Source: an uncultured Clostridia bacterium (lineage in GTDB: Bacteria; Bacillota; Clostridia; Oscillospirales; Ruminococcaceae). Taken from it: a stretch of DNA of 64,000 nucleotides. The DNA lies in NCBI GenBank assembly GCA_947589215.1, contig CANQCL010000008.1, positions 1 to 64,000 of the forward strand, given 5' to 3'. This document shows positions 26,960-36,288 of this stretch, piece after piece (positions within the stretch are counted from its first letter, which is position 1; each line of letters starts with the position of its first letter). The notes under the pieces are model-generated. The model was not told where the DNA came from and did not search any database. It was given only the letters and a program-made list of their open reading frames with translations. Both the position numbers and the translations under genes were made by a program.

Positions 26960-27547
26960 ATGTCAAACACAACAAAGAAAATCGTAGGAGTAGGTCTGTT
27001 TACAGCTATTGTAGTTGTTCTTCAGGTGCTTGCTGTAGTTATCAGACCAATGGTAGTATTCAACATTTCGCTGGTACTTGTACCTATAGTAGTCGGTGCG
27101 GCAATGTACGGATACAAGGCAGGAGCATGGCTTGGCTTTGTATTCGGCGTAGTTGTACTGCTAACCGATGCATCAGCATTTTTGGCAGTAAACATACCCG
27201 GAACAATTATCACCTGTATTTTAAAAGGTGCACTTGCAGGACTTGTTGCAGGACTTGTTTACTTAGCTTTAGAAAAGAAAAATCAAATTGCCGCAGTTTT
27301 TGTATCGGCAATTGTTTGCCCAATTGTTAACACAGGAGTTTTCCTGTTGGGATGCAGGATATTCTTTATGGATACAATTAATACATGGTCAGCGGCAGCA
27401 GGATATGAAAGTGCCGGAGCGTATATGATTTTTGCTTTGGTCGGCGTAAACTTTTTGATTGAAATGGCGTTGAATATCGTATTAAGCCCTGTTATAGTAA
27501 AAATCATATCTATCGGCAAGGCAAAGAAAGCTGTTACAGCAAAATAA
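26960..27547 (+). CDS. ECF transporter substrate-binding (S) component, possibly pantothenate
   Basis: 195-residue integral membrane protein with about six helices and the S-component opening (KKIVGVGLFTAIVVVLQVLA, then FNISLVLVPIVVGAAMYGYKAGAWLGFVFG cut at its GYKAGAWLGF core). S components lend vitamin specificity to a shared EcfAAT module encoded elsewhere. Its place directly after pantothenate kinase, with a terminator after it, suggests pantothenate (PanT-like) uptake; this is inference from neighbourhood. TTAGGAGA precedes the ATG. Confidence 0.82.
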   Translation: MSNTTKKIVGVGLFTAIVVVLQVLAVVIRPMVVFNISLVLVPIVVGAAMYGYKAGAWLGFVFGVVVLLTDASAFLAVNIPGTIITCILKGALAGLVAGLVYLALEKKNQIAAVFVSAIVCPIVNTGVFLLGCRIFFMDTINTWSAAAGYESAGAYMIFALVGVNFLIEMALNIVLSPVIVKIISIGKAKKAVTAK

Positions 27548-27573
27548 TTTATAACGTTATTATAACATATGTA

Positions 27574-27602
27574 GGGCGGCAGTTTTGCCGCCTTGAATTT
27601 TT
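27574..27602 (+). terminator. Terminator of the coaX operon
   Basis: GGGCGGCA / TGCCGCCT stem with a GTTT loop followed by a T-rich run. Confidence 0.8.
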
Positions 27603-27632
27603 AAATCAGTAGGTTTATCGGAGAGAAATACT

Positions 27633-28574
27633 ATGGAACTATCCCTTATTCTTTTAAAACAAGTGTCTGTAATGCTTATACTTATTTGTATAGGCGCAAT
27701 TTGCTTTAAAACAAAGCTTGTATCTCTTGAGGGCAATAAAAGTCTTACTAATCTTGTATTGTATATTGTAAACCCCGCTGTGATAATTGTTTCTTATCAG
27801 CAGGATTTTTCACCTCGTCTTTTCAAAGGCTTGGGATATGCGCTTTTGCTTTCTGCGGCAGGACTTTTACTGTTTATAGCTGTTTCTTATCTCTTTTTAA
27901 GAGGAAAGGATAAAGACAATATAAGTATAGAACGAATCAATGCTTCCTATTCAAACTGTGGCTTTATGGGTATTCCTCTAGCCCTTGCGCTTTTCGGCTC
28001 GGAGGGGGTATTGTACATAACTGCAATAAACACAGTGTTTAATATAATGGTATGGACGCACGGGGTTTTTACTATATCAGGGGAAAAGTTGGAGGTTTCA
28101 TTTAAAAAGATAATAACAAACCCTACAATACTTGCTACCATTCTGGGATTTCTGCTTTTTGTATTTCAAATCAGAATACCCGGACTGCTGTTTGATACGC
28201 TTTCTTATGTGAATAACATTATAACTCCGCTGGCTATGTTTGTTGCAGGAGTTACTATAGCAAACTCAAGCCTTTTAAAGGCTTTAAGAAAACCCAAAAT
28301 ATATTTTGTATCCGCTTTAAAACTTATTATAACTCCCGTAATTTTGATTTTGCTGTTATGTTTCTTCCCCTGCCCTAATGAAACGGCAAAGATTACGACT
28401 ATAGTCGGGCTTTCCTGCCCGTCTGCCACGATTGGGACAATGCTTGCGATAAGGTTTGATAAAAACTCGTCGTATTCATCTCAAATGTTTGGACTTTCAA
28501 CAATACTTTCAGTAGTTACCCTGCCGATAATTGTATATATTGCAAAGACGGTGGGGAGTATTTTTGTAGGCTAG
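27633..28574 (+). CDS. Auxin efflux carrier (AEC) family transporter
   Basis: 313-residue polytopic membrane protein of about ten helices with the inverted-repeat pattern of the AEC/BASS group: LVLYIVNPAVIIVSYQ in the first half, NASYSNCGFMGIPLALALFG in the middle and CPSATIGTMLAIRFD in the second half. Bacterial members move malate, malonate or other small carboxylates or amino acids; the substrate cannot be told. GGAGAG precedes the ATG. The M50 gene starts 22 bp later. Confidence 0.88.
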   Translation: MELSLILLKQVSVMLILICIGAICFKTKLVSLEGNKSLTNLVLYIVNPAVIIVSYQQDFSPRLFKGLGYALLLSAAGLLLFIAVSYLFLRGKDKDNISIERINASYSNCGFMGIPLALALFGSEGVLYITAINTVFNIMVWTHGVFTISGEKLEVSFKKIITNPTILATILGFLLFVFQIRIPGLLFDTLSYVNNIITPLAMFVAGVTIANSSLLKALRKPKIYFVSALKLIITPVILILLLCFFPCPNETAKITTIVGLSCPSATIGTMLAIRFDKNSSYSSQMFGLSTILSVVTLPIIVYIAKTVGSIFVG

Positions 28575-28596
28575 CAAAATGAAAGGAGAATAGTCA

Positions 28597-29745
28597 ATGA
28601 AAGATATTTCAAAAAAGAAAAAAGCCACTTGGCAGACGTGTATAGTAATGATTTTTCCTCTTCTGACCGGTATAATCTGCGGTATACTGTTTGCAAAATA
28701 TGACAGTAAAACAAATTCAGAAAGGTCATTTGGTGAAGGCTTGCTGATTTTTGCGGTATGGTTGGCTATTTTATATATAGCAATGTATATTCAAACGATA
28801 ATTCACGAGGCTGGACACCTTGTATTCGGTTTGTTTACAGGATACCGATTTTCGTCTTTTCGCATTGCTAACTTTATATGGATCAAGGAAAACGACAAGC
28901 TATCTTTCAAAAGACTGTTCATTTCCGGAACTGCTGGACAGTGTTTGCTGATACCGCCCGAAATGATTGATGGAAAAATACCGGTTGTTTTATATAATCT
29001 TGGCGGCTCGCTGATGAATGTAATTGCTAGTTTTATATTTCTTGGACTTTATTTTTTGTTCGGCGGATCGTCGCTTTTCTCAATGATTATGATTATGCTG
29101 GTTGTAGTTGGATTTTGCATTGCCGTGATTAATGGTGTTCCAATGCGTTTGGGAATGATAGATAATGACGGATATAACGCTTTTTCTCTTAGAAAAAATA
29201 ATGAAGCACTTCGTGCTTTTTGGCTGCAGCTTAAAATCAATGAGCAGATTGCTAAAAGAATTCGCCTAAAAGAAATGCCAAAAGAATGGTTTGTTATACC
29301 TTCAGATGAAGCAATGGAAAATAATATGATTGCCGCTATAGGAGTATTTGCCTGCAACCGCTTAATGGATGAGCATAAATTTGAAGAAGCATACAGTTTG
29401 ATGGAGCGTCTGTTAGAAGCAAATACAGCAATAATTGGTCTGCATAGAAATCTTTTAGTATGTGATTGCATTTATTGTGAGTTGATTTCTGAAAACCGAC
29501 AGGCTAATCTGGATAAAATGTTGACTAAGGAGTTTAAAAAGTTTATAAAGTCAATGGGAAAATACCCGTCAGTTCTGCGAATGGAATATGCTTATGCTCT
29601 TTTAGCGGAGAGGGATAATACCAAAGCGGAAATTTTAAAAAAAGAGTTTAACAAATGTGCGAAAACCTATCCGTATTTCAGTGATATAGAGGCAGAAAAA
29701 GAATTAATAGAGATAGCGGATAAAAAGTGTTCTGAGCGTGTTTAA
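28597..29745 (+). CDS. M50-family membrane metalloprotease-like protein
   Basis: 382 residues. Several membrane helices surround the zinc site: HEAGH at residues 70-74 gives two ligands and the catalytic glutamate, and NGVPMRLGMIDNDGYN stands for the NPxPxxxLDG motif with the third ligand. The C-terminal 150 residues are soluble and helical, rich in paired Leu/Glu segments as in TPR-like repeats. Site-2-type proteases cut within membranes to release regulators, but this short branch has no known substrate. AAAGGAGA precedes the ATG; cotranscribed with the AEC transporter. Confidence 0.8.
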   Translation: MKDISKKKKATWQTCIVMIFPLLTGIICGILFAKYDSKTNSERSFGEGLLIFAVWLAILYIAMYIQTIIHEAGHLVFGLFTGYRFSSFRIANFIWIKENDKLSFKRLFISGTAGQCLLIPPEMIDGKIPVVLYNLGGSLMNVIASFIFLGLYFLFGGSSLFSMIMIMLVVVGFCIAVINGVPMRLGMIDNDGYNAFSLRKNNEALRAFWLQLKINEQIAKRIRLKEMPKEWFVIPSDEAMENNMIAAIGVFACNRLMDEHKFEEAYSLMERLLEANTAIIGLHRNLLVCDCIYCELISENRQANLDKMLTKEFKKFIKSMGKYPSVLRMEYAYALLAERDNTKAEILKKEFNKCAKTYPYFSDIEAEKELIEIADKKCSERV

Positions 29746-29749
29746 ACAA

Positions 29750-29781
29750 AAATAGCATAACCCTTTTGGGTTATGCTATTT
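29750..29781. terminator. Bidirectional terminator between the M50 gene and nadE
   Basis: Perfect 14-bp stem AAATAGCATAACCC / GGGTTATGCTATTT with a TTTT loop. Confidence 0.9.
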
Positions 29782-29783
29782 AT

Positions 29784-31736
29784 CTATTTTGTAAAATACA
29801 AAAACGGCATATCGTTTTTCTTGTCCTGTTCCAGTTCATCTATCCACAGCTTTGAAACTGCATCGCTCGGCATTCTCCAATCACCTCTCGGAGAAAGCGT
29901 AACAGTACCGATTTTCGCCCCATCAGGCAAGCAGGAACGCTTGAACTGCTGTGAGAAAAATCTTGAATAAAATTTTTCCAACCATTTTAAAATAGTGATG
30001 TTATCATACTTTCCGTCAAAGGCGTATTTAGCAAGCCTTAACACCTTTCTCGGCGGAAATCCCCACCTTATAGCGTAATATAAAAAGAAGTCGTGAAGCT
30101 CATACGGACCGACAATATCCTCAGTTTTTTGAGTAATGTTCTCCTTGCTTTCATCTGTCGGCAAAAGCTCTGGCGAGACAGGGGTATCAAAAATATCGTA
30201 AAGAACTTTCTTTACCTCGTCGTCTCCGCAGGTGTCGGCATAGTATTTAATTATGTGACGCACAAGCGTTTTCGGAACGGAGGCATTTACTCCGTACATA
30301 GACATATGGTCGCCGTTGTAAGTCGCCCAGCCGAGTGCAAGCTCTGACAAATCTCCTGTGCCGACAACAAAGCCTCCTACTTGGTTTGCTATATTCATCA
30401 AGACCTGTGTTCGCTCTCTTGCCTGCCCGTTTTCAAAGACAACATCGTGGTTGCTTTGGTCGTGACCTATATCTTCAAAGTGCTGAAGCACCGAGTCTGT
30501 TATGTCAACCTCTCTAAATGTAACGCCTAAGGTGTTGCAGAGAATTTCAGCGTTTGAGCGTGTGCGTTTAGTTGTGCCGAAGCAAGGCATTGTGACTGCA
30601 ACTATATCCTCTCTGTTGCGGTTGAGCAGATCAATCGCATTTACACAAACTAAAAGCGCAAGAGCGCTGTCCAGTCCCCCTGAAATACCTATAACTATAG
30701 ATTTTGCATTAGTGTGTGAAATTCTCTTTTTAAGCCCCTCCGACTGCATTCGCAGAATAAGTTCGCATCGGCTGTTTTTCTCGAACTCATCATATGGTAT
30801 AAACGGCGTCTTTGAATAAAACCTTGTAAGTGATGTGTCTTTAGGTTTTATTGAAAATTCTACGGTAACATAATCGTTTTCGTTGCTTTCGGGAAATGTC
30901 GACAGTTTTTTTCGTTCTCCTGCGAGCTTTTGCAAATCAATTTCTGAAATTGTCATTTCATTTTCAAATAATCTGCTTTCTTTCAATATCGCTCCGTTCT
31001 CGGCAATGATATTGTGACCTGAAAACACCATATCCTGAGTGGACTCGCCGTCTCCGGCGGAGCAGTATAGATACCCGCAGATAAGCCTTGCCGACTGGTT
31101 TTTTACAAGCTCTCGCCTGTATTTATCCTTTCCGATAACTTCGTCGGAGGCTGAAAGGTTGCCTATTAGCGTTGCCCCTGCTAAAGCGTGCTGATTGGAA
31201 ACAGGACAGGGCGACCATAGATCCTCGCAGATTTCAACAGCATAAATAAGCTCTTTCATTTCTTTTGCTTTGAACAAAATTTTAGAACCGAACGGATAGC
31301 TTTTGCCGAGCAATTCTATTTGCTCGGTATCTTTTGGCGCGGAAGAAAAATGGCGAATTTCATAAAACTCGTTATAATTTGGCAGAGAAGTCTTTGGAAC
31401 AACGCCTAGAATATCTCCGTTGTATATAACCACTCCGCAATTGTAAAGCTTGCCGTTTTTAAAAAGCGGACATCCTACTGTGCAAATTATTTCCTTTTCT
31501 TCGGTTGATTTTACAACTCTTTCAAGACCTTCTAACGCTTTTTCAATAAGCAGTCTTTGATTGAAAAGATCCTGACAGGTGTACGAGGTTATGCAAAGCT
31601 CAGGAAAAACGCATAGCTTTACTTCTTCTTTGTATGCACGGTTTATATAAGAAATTATACTGTCTACATTAAAGTCTACATCGGCGACTTTGATGCTCGG
31701 GGTTATTGCCGCGACCTTTAAAAATCCGTCTTTCAT
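29784..31736 (-). CDS. nadE: Glutamine-dependent NAD+ synthetase
   Basis: Last step of NAD synthesis: deamido-NAD plus ATP and glutamine-derived ammonia. With the start at 31736 it has 650 residues. The N-terminal nitrilase-type glutaminase shows the Glu (CVFPELCITSYT) and the nucleophilic Cys (AVEICEDLW); the C-terminal synthetase has the ATP loop GISGGLDSALAL and FVVGTGDLSELALGW. Thus it can use glutamine directly, unlike the short ammonia-dependent form. A hairpin separates its strong SD AAAGGAGG from the ATG. The ATG at 31736, not an upstream TTG that overlaps the SD, is taken as start. Confidence 0.95.
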   Translation of the reverse strand: MKDGFLKVAAITPSIKVADVDFNVDSIISYINRAYKEEVKLCVFPELCITSYTCQDLFNQRLLIEKALEGLERVVKSTEEKEIICTVGCPLFKNGKLYNCGVVIYNGDILGVVPKTSLPNYNEFYEIRHFSSAPKDTEQIELLGKSYPFGSKILFKAKEMKELIYAVEICEDLWSPCPVSNQHALAGATLIGNLSASDEVIGKDKYRRELVKNQSARLICGYLYCSAGDGESTQDMVFSGHNIIAENGAILKESRLFENEMTISEIDLQKLAGERKKLSTFPESNENDYVTVEFSIKPKDTSLTRFYSKTPFIPYDEFEKNSRCELILRMQSEGLKKRISHTNAKSIVIGISGGLDSALALLVCVNAIDLLNRNREDIVAVTMPCFGTTKRTRSNAEILCNTLGVTFREVDITDSVLQHFEDIGHDQSNHDVVFENGQARERTQVLMNIANQVGGFVVGTGDLSELALGWATYNGDHMSMYGVNASVPKTLVRHIIKYYADTCGDDEVKKVLYDIFDTPVSPELLPTDESKENITQKTEDIVGPYELHDFFLYYAIRWGFPPRKVLRLAKYAFDGKYDNITILKWLEKFYSRFFSQQFKRSCLPDGAKIGTVTLSPRGDWRMPSDAVSKLWIDELEQDKKNDMPFLYFTK

Positions 31737-31773
31737 AAATATGGCTATGCTCTGATGAGAGCATCCTCCTTTC
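31737..31773 (-). promoter_or_regulatory. SD-hairpin-AUG initiation region of nadE
   Basis: On the minus strand GAAAGGAGG (31765-31773) abuts the stem-loop ATGCTCT (31758-31764), CATC, AGAGCAT (31747-31753), then 10 nt to the ATG at 31736. The 7-bp stem is identical to that before the ydbS-like gene. Confidence 0.75.
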
Positions 31774-31798
31774 AATTTATATGCAAAAGTTTTTACTG

Positions 31799-32506
31799 TT
31801 AACTATCTTCCCCGCCGGACTCGCTTTCAATACTCTCATTGTAATAAAAGCTGTTTATATCGTCATCGTCAAGAGGTTCGGCGTTATCGTAATTGACATA
31901 TGGAAACCTTCCCAGTATTTCAAATGCTGATGACCTTTGCCACATTGAGGCGGTTATCATAACTTCAAAACCTTCTCCGAAATCGCAGACAAGATCGTTC
32001 GGATTGTATTTAGGCAGCCCGAAACAGGAGAGTAGGTTCATTATTATTCCGCCGTGTGTGATAACTGCACAGTTGGTCAATCCCTCCTGGATCATTGACG
32101 ATACTATCTGCTCCATTGCGGAAACACACCTCTCAACGACTTCTCTCATACTTTCTCCGTTTGGGGGAGGATTGTCAAGACCGCCCTTTAGAAAATTTTT
32201 ATATTCAGGGGAGTTCATAATATCCTCAGCTTTTTTATTTTCAAAATCTCCGAAGTTCATTTCAATAAGCTCGGGTATTTCGGTTATAAATGCACCCGGA
32301 TATAAAATAGCCGCAGTTTCTCTGCACCGCTTCAGAGGACTTATAAAAACCTTCTGTACAGAACGGTAATCGTTCTCTTCTGACTTTTTGTAAAGCTCCT
32401 CTGCTCCCTCTGAGCAAAGAGGAAGATCTGTAACCCCGATATATTTTCCGTCAAGGTTGCCTTGTGTTATACCATGACGTATTATTTTAAGCCTGTAGCC
32501 TGTCAT
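31799..32506 (-). CDS. Histidine phosphatase family protein
   Basis: 235 residues of the phosphoglycerate-mutase-like fold. The phospho-histidine motif is IIRHGITQGNL, followed by SPLKRCRETA, the acid EMNFGDFENK and the second histidine VITHGGI. Such proteins include CobC/PhoE-type phosphatases; no cobalamin or glycolysis gene is adjacent, so the substrate is open. The last 25 residues are acidic and Ser-rich (DDDDINSFYYNES). AAAGGAG precedes the ATG. nadE starts 63 bp downstream but with its own SD. Confidence 0.88.
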   Translation of the reverse strand: MTGYRLKIIRHGITQGNLDGKYIGVTDLPLCSEGAEELYKKSEENDYRSVQKVFISPLKRCRETAAILYPGAFITEIPELIEMNFGDFENKKAEDIMNSPEYKNFLKGGLDNPPPNGESMREVVERCVSAMEQIVSSMIQEGLTNCAVITHGGIIMNLLSCFGLPKYNPNDLVCDFGEGFEVMITASMWQRSSAFEILGRFPYVNYDNAEPLDDDDINSFYYNESIESESGGEDS

Positions 32507-32709
32507 AGAATTCTCCTTTAAGGTTTGTTGTGTAAAGGTGCGTCTTTACATTATGTAAAAAAAGTATTATAATATACATAAAAGTATAAAAATCGACAAA
32601 AAGCCCGTATTTTAGAGCATTTATTATCTTGTAGAATTTGTTGCCATAAGTCATAATAAGTTGATAGTTGCATAACTTTAGCAGTTTATGCGCTATAAAT
32701 TAAAAGAAT

Positions 32710-33351
32710 ATGGTGAATGAGATGAATAAAGAATTTCCAAGAATTTTGACGCTTCTTAGAACAGAAAGAGGATTAAGCCAAAAACAGGTCGCAAACGACC
32801 TTAATATTTCACAAGGGCTATTGTCCCACTATGAGAACGGAAAACGTGAATGCAATCTTGATACACTGGTGAGGATAGCTAAATATTTTGACGTTTCGTG
32901 CGATTATCTTTTAGGTACGACCAGTATACCTAATTCAATTAAAAATAATCCTAAACAGAAAAACAAGACTGTTACAAACGCTTTAAATGAGCAGTTGAGT
33001 AAAATGAGTCATGCGTTGGAGATTTTTTATTCAGTGATAGCAAGCTATCAAAATCCTGAATTGATACAATACTCCGATGATATTCTATCTCTTTCGATGT
33101 ATTCATTATTCAGAAGCGCATTTGTGGCTAATTCAAAAAATGATGAGAACAATTTTGCAGTCAATAAAGACAGTATTTCACCAGCGTTTGCATTACTTTC
33201 ATCTTCGTTTGAAAGAAAAATGGAAAGGATGAAAATAACTGCTCCGAAAACTTCTTTTATGAAATTATATAATGAATTTCCACTTGAATATAAATCTCTT
33301 AATGATATAATTATTTTTAGTGAAGAGTATATAAAAAAGCTAGACGTATAA
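32710..33351 (+). CDS. XRE-family transcriptional regulator
   Basis: 213 residues: an N-terminal Cro/CI-type helix-turn-helix (LLRTERGLSQKQVANDLNIS, then QGLLSHYENGKRECNLDTL, then AKYFDVSCDYLLG) and a C-terminal helical region of 130 residues with no recognised enzyme domain. Similar clostridial regulators act on nearby or own genes. The ATG at 32710 is used; 32722 is an alternative, and neither has a strong SD. It stands alone, divergent from the histidine phosphatase and 120 bp before rnfC. Confidence 0.85.
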   Translation: MVNEMNKEFPRILTLLRTERGLSQKQVANDLNISQGLLSHYENGKRECNLDTLVRIAKYFDVSCDYLLGTTSIPNSIKNNPKQKNKTVTNALNEQLSKMSHALEIFYSVIASYQNPELIQYSDDILSLSMYSLFRSAFVANSKNDENNFAVNKDSISPAFALLSSSFERKMERMKITAPKTSFMKLYNEFPLEYKSLNDIIIFSEEYIKKLDV

Positions 33352-33473
33352 AATTTCATTTTTATTTTAACATTTTTCTTTAAAAAAAACAATACCATAA
33401 TATATAACCTATAAGAAACTGCTATTAATAGCGGATAATAGAAAGAAAATTTTTATATGAGAGGGTGATATGT

Positions 33474-34760
33474 TTGTCGCTTAACTGCATAAAAATACCG
33501 CATAAAAAGAATACGGAAAACTGTAAAACAAAAAGGTATACTATTCCGAAAACGGTTTCAATACCTATGTGTCAGCATATGGGCGCGCCCTGCGAGCCTT
33601 TAGTTTCTGTGGGAGATGAGGTAAAGGTCGGGCAGAAAATAGGCGACAGCGAAGCCTTTATGTCAACGCCCGTTCATTCAAGCGTTTCGGGAAAGGTTAT
33701 TGAAATAGAGAATATTCTCTTTGCTAACGGCAGAGAGTGCAAAAGCGTTAAAATCGAATGTGACAGAAAACAAACAGTGAGCGAGAATGTAAAGCCTCCT
33801 GTGATAACAGACAAGGTGTCATTTATAAAGGCGGTCAGAGAAAGCGGCTGCTGCGGTCTTGGCGGTGCAGGCTTTCCTACTCACATAAAGCTAAATTTCG
33901 ATGAAAATAAAACTCCTGTAGACAATCTTGTGATCAACGCCGCCGAATGTGAGCCTTACATAACAAGCGATTATCGTGAAATGATGGAAGATCCTGAAGA
34001 TGTTATAAACGGAATTAAAACCATTCAGAAGATGCTGAAGATAGAAAAGGTTTACCTTTGCATTGAAGGCAATAAGCCAAAGGCAATAGACCTTTTAAGC
34101 AATATGACATCTAAGGATAATTCAATAAAGGTTGTGAAGCTTTCTTCTCTTTACCCTCAGGGTGCGGAAAAGGTTATCGCATACAACGCAACAGGCAGAA
34201 CTGTCAGGGAAGGCGAGCTGCCGTTAAATCAAGGTATTATTGTTATAAACGTGTCGACTGTTGCTTTTTTGAACAGATACTTTAAAACAGGTATGCCGCT
34301 TACATGGCGGAGAATTACAATAGACGGAGATGCGGTCAAGTCTCCTTGTAATGTCAAGGTCCCGATAGGAGTTTCAATAGCCGAGCTTTTAAAGTTTGCA
34401 CAGTGTGATGAAAGCAAGGTAAAAAAAGTGCTTACCGGCGGACTGATGATGGGTATGTGCGTTTATGACTTAAACACCCCTGTTATCAAAACAAACAATG
34501 CCGTTCTGGCGTTAAAAAAAGATAAAAAATCACCCCAGACGAATTGTATTCGCTGCGGAAGGTGTATAAACGCCTGTCCTGCGGGGCTTATGCCTACCGA
34601 ACTTGAAAAGGCATACGCTCAAAAGGACGCTGACAGGCTGAAGTCTTTGCGGGTCAATTTATGTATGAACTGCGGAAGCTGTTCTTATGTCTGCCCTGCA
34701 AAGAGAAATCTTGCTGAAACTAATCAGCTTGCTAAACTGTTTGTTTCTGAAAAAGGATAG
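33474..34760 (+). CDS. rnfC: Rnf complex subunit C (NADH-binding)
   Basis: Peripheral subunit that exchanges electrons with NAD in the ferredoxin:NAD+ oxidoreductase (Rnf), an ion pump. 428 residues from TTG 33474, chosen because GAGGGTG ends 6 nt before it; GTG 33465 would overlap that SD. Features: HMGAPCEPLVSVGDEVKVGQ (lipoyl-like), the nucleotide/FMN region GLGGAGFPTHIKL and INAAECEPYI, then two 4Fe-4S motifs (CIRCGRCINACP and CMNCGSCSYVCP). First gene of the operon C-D-G-E-A-B. Confidence 0.95.
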   Translation: MSLNCIKIPHKKNTENCKTKRYTIPKTVSIPMCQHMGAPCEPLVSVGDEVKVGQKIGDSEAFMSTPVHSSVSGKVIEIENILFANGRECKSVKIECDRKQTVSENVKPPVITDKVSFIKAVRESGCCGLGGAGFPTHIKLNFDENKTPVDNLVINAAECEPYITSDYREMMEDPEDVINGIKTIQKMLKIEKVYLCIEGNKPKAIDLLSNMTSKDNSIKVVKLSSLYPQGAEKVIAYNATGRTVREGELPLNQGIIVINVSTVAFLNRYFKTGMPLTWRRITIDGDAVKSPCNVKVPIGVSIAELLKFAQCDESKVKKVLTGGLMMGMCVYDLNTPVIKTNNAVLALKKDKKSPQTNCIRCGRCINACPAGLMPTELEKAYAQKDADRLKSLRVNLCMNCGSCSYVCPAKRNLAETNQLAKLFVSEKG

Positions 34761-34778
34761 GAAAGAGAGGAGTAATAA

Positions 34779-35708
34779 ATGGAAAAGCTAATAGTTTCTC
34801 CGTCGCCTCATATGCGCTCGGGAATGACAACTCAGAAAATAATGCTCAATGTTATTATTGCTCTTTGCCCTGCTGTAATAGCTTCGGGGATAATCTTCGG
34901 ACTTCGTGCGATTTTTCTTATTCTTGTATGCGTTGCGACATCTCTTGTATGGGAAACGCTGTTTAACATTATAACTAAAAAGCCTAACACGATAAGTGAT
35001 TTATCCGCTGTCGTAACAGGTATTCTTCTTGCGTTTAATCTCCCTCCCTCATTGCCGTTTTGGATGGCGGCAATAGGAACTTTTGTGGCGATTGTGATAG
35101 TAAAATGCTTGTTTGGAGGGCTTGGACAGAACTTTGCAAATCCTGCTATAGTGGGCAGAATTGTTTTGATGCTCTCTTTTACAGGGGCAATGACAAATTG
35201 GACGCTTCCACAAGCGTTTCAAATAACGGATGCTGTAACTAGTGTCACTCCTTTAGTGAATCAAAAAGAAGATTACTTGGACTTGTTTCTTGGAATGACA
35301 GGAGGCTGCTTGGGAGAAACTTGTGCGCTCGCTCTTATTATTGGAGGGATATATCTTATTATTAGACGTATAATCTCGCCAATCACGCCTTTGTTTTTCC
35401 TTCTTACAGTTGAGGTGTTCTCGGTCGTTGCAGGAGCTGATCCGCTTTATCAGATTTTATCAGGCGGAGTGCTTTTAGGCGCAATATTTATGGCTACTGA
35501 CTATGTTACAACACCGATAACCTTTTGGGGTAAGGTAATATTCGGGATCGGATGCGGAATAATTACCTGCGTGATTCGTTTTTATGCATCTATGGCGGAG
35601 GGCGTTTCTTTCTCGATTCTTATTATGAACATACTTACTCCGTATATTGATATGATTACGAAGGCAAAGCCTGTCGGGGCTGTATACGCTAAAAAGAAGG
35701 AGGAATAG
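34779..35708 (+). CDS. rnfD: Rnf complex subunit D
   Basis: 309-residue integral membrane subunit (about 8-9 helices) related to NqrB, carrying covalent FMN. SPSPHMRSGMTTQKIM at the N-terminus and VGRIVLMLSF, GCLGETCALALIIGG are typical; the expected flavinylation threonine lies in DAVTSVTPL. It moves electrons across the membrane arm. AGAGGAG precedes the ATG; 18 bp separate it from rnfC. Confidence 0.95.
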   Translation: MEKLIVSPSPHMRSGMTTQKIMLNVIIALCPAVIASGIIFGLRAIFLILVCVATSLVWETLFNIITKKPNTISDLSAVVTGILLAFNLPPSLPFWMAAIGTFVAIVIVKCLFGGLGQNFANPAIVGRIVLMLSFTGAMTNWTLPQAFQITDAVTSVTPLVNQKEDYLDLFLGMTGGCLGETCALALIIGGIYLIIRRIISPITPLFFLLTVEVFSVVAGADPLYQILSGGVLLGAIFMATDYVTTPITFWGKVIFGIGCGIITCVIRFYASMAEGVSFSILIMNILTPYIDMITKAKPVGAVYAKKKEE

Positions 35709-35712
35709 GTAA

Positions 35713-36288
35713 ATGAAAAAGTACATATTTCCTCCGCTTGCGCTTATGTTGATATGTCTTGTTGTTTGCGGACTTTTAGTCGGCGCATATAAGCTTACAT
35801 ACAAGGATACAACAGGCGTTATGACAGATGATTTAAAGGCAGGCTGCGAGGCTGTCTTTTCAGGCTCGAACGGGGAAGATTATAAAATTCTGCTTGACGG
35901 TTCTAAGGCAGAAAAAACACCCCTGACATTCGGCAATGAAAATGTAAACTCTATAATCCTCAGCGAAAACAAAGAAAACTGTCTTATTGAGGTTACAACA
36001 GACGGCTATTCAAAAGGCGGAATACACATTCTTGTCGGGATAAATCAAAACGGCGAGCTTGTGGGAACAGAGTTTGTAAGCTGCGGCGAAACGCCGGGTC
36101 TCGGCACAAAGCTTCGTGACCAGAAGTCTATATTCAGCGATAAATTTATAGGCTTTACGTCTGACGATGATTTTGACAGCGTTGACAACGTAACAGGCGC
36201 TACATATTCTTCAAACGGAATGAGAGAGGCTATTAAAACTGCGCTTGAAGTTTACAGCAATAACAAGGAGGCGATTTTAAGTGAGTAA
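35713..36288 (+). CDS. rnfG: Rnf complex subunit G (FMN-binding)
   Basis: 191 residues: one N-terminal membrane anchor (FPPLALMLICLVVCGLLVG) and an extracytoplasmic FMN-binding domain. The threonine that takes FMN covalently is in DNVTGATYSSNGM, preceded by GGIHILVGINQNGELVG and SCGETPGLGTKL. The flavin transferase ApbE that would load FMN is not in this operon. AAGGAGG precedes the ATG; its end overlaps the rnfE start by 8 bp. Confidence 0.95.
   Translation: MKKYIFPPLALMLICLVVCGLLVGAYKLTYKDTTGVMTDDLKAGCEAVFSGSNGEDYKILLDGSKAEKTPLTFGNENVNSIILSENKENCLIEVTTDGYSKGGIHILVGINQNGELVGTEFVSCGETPGLGTKLRDQKSIFSDKFIGFTSDDDFDSVDNVTGATYSSNGMREAIKTALEVYSNNKEAILSE

Noticed and set aside
31893..32369. 158-codon open frame antisense to the histidine phosphatase gene
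   Set aside because: The opposite frame has complete phosphatase motifs; this one has none.
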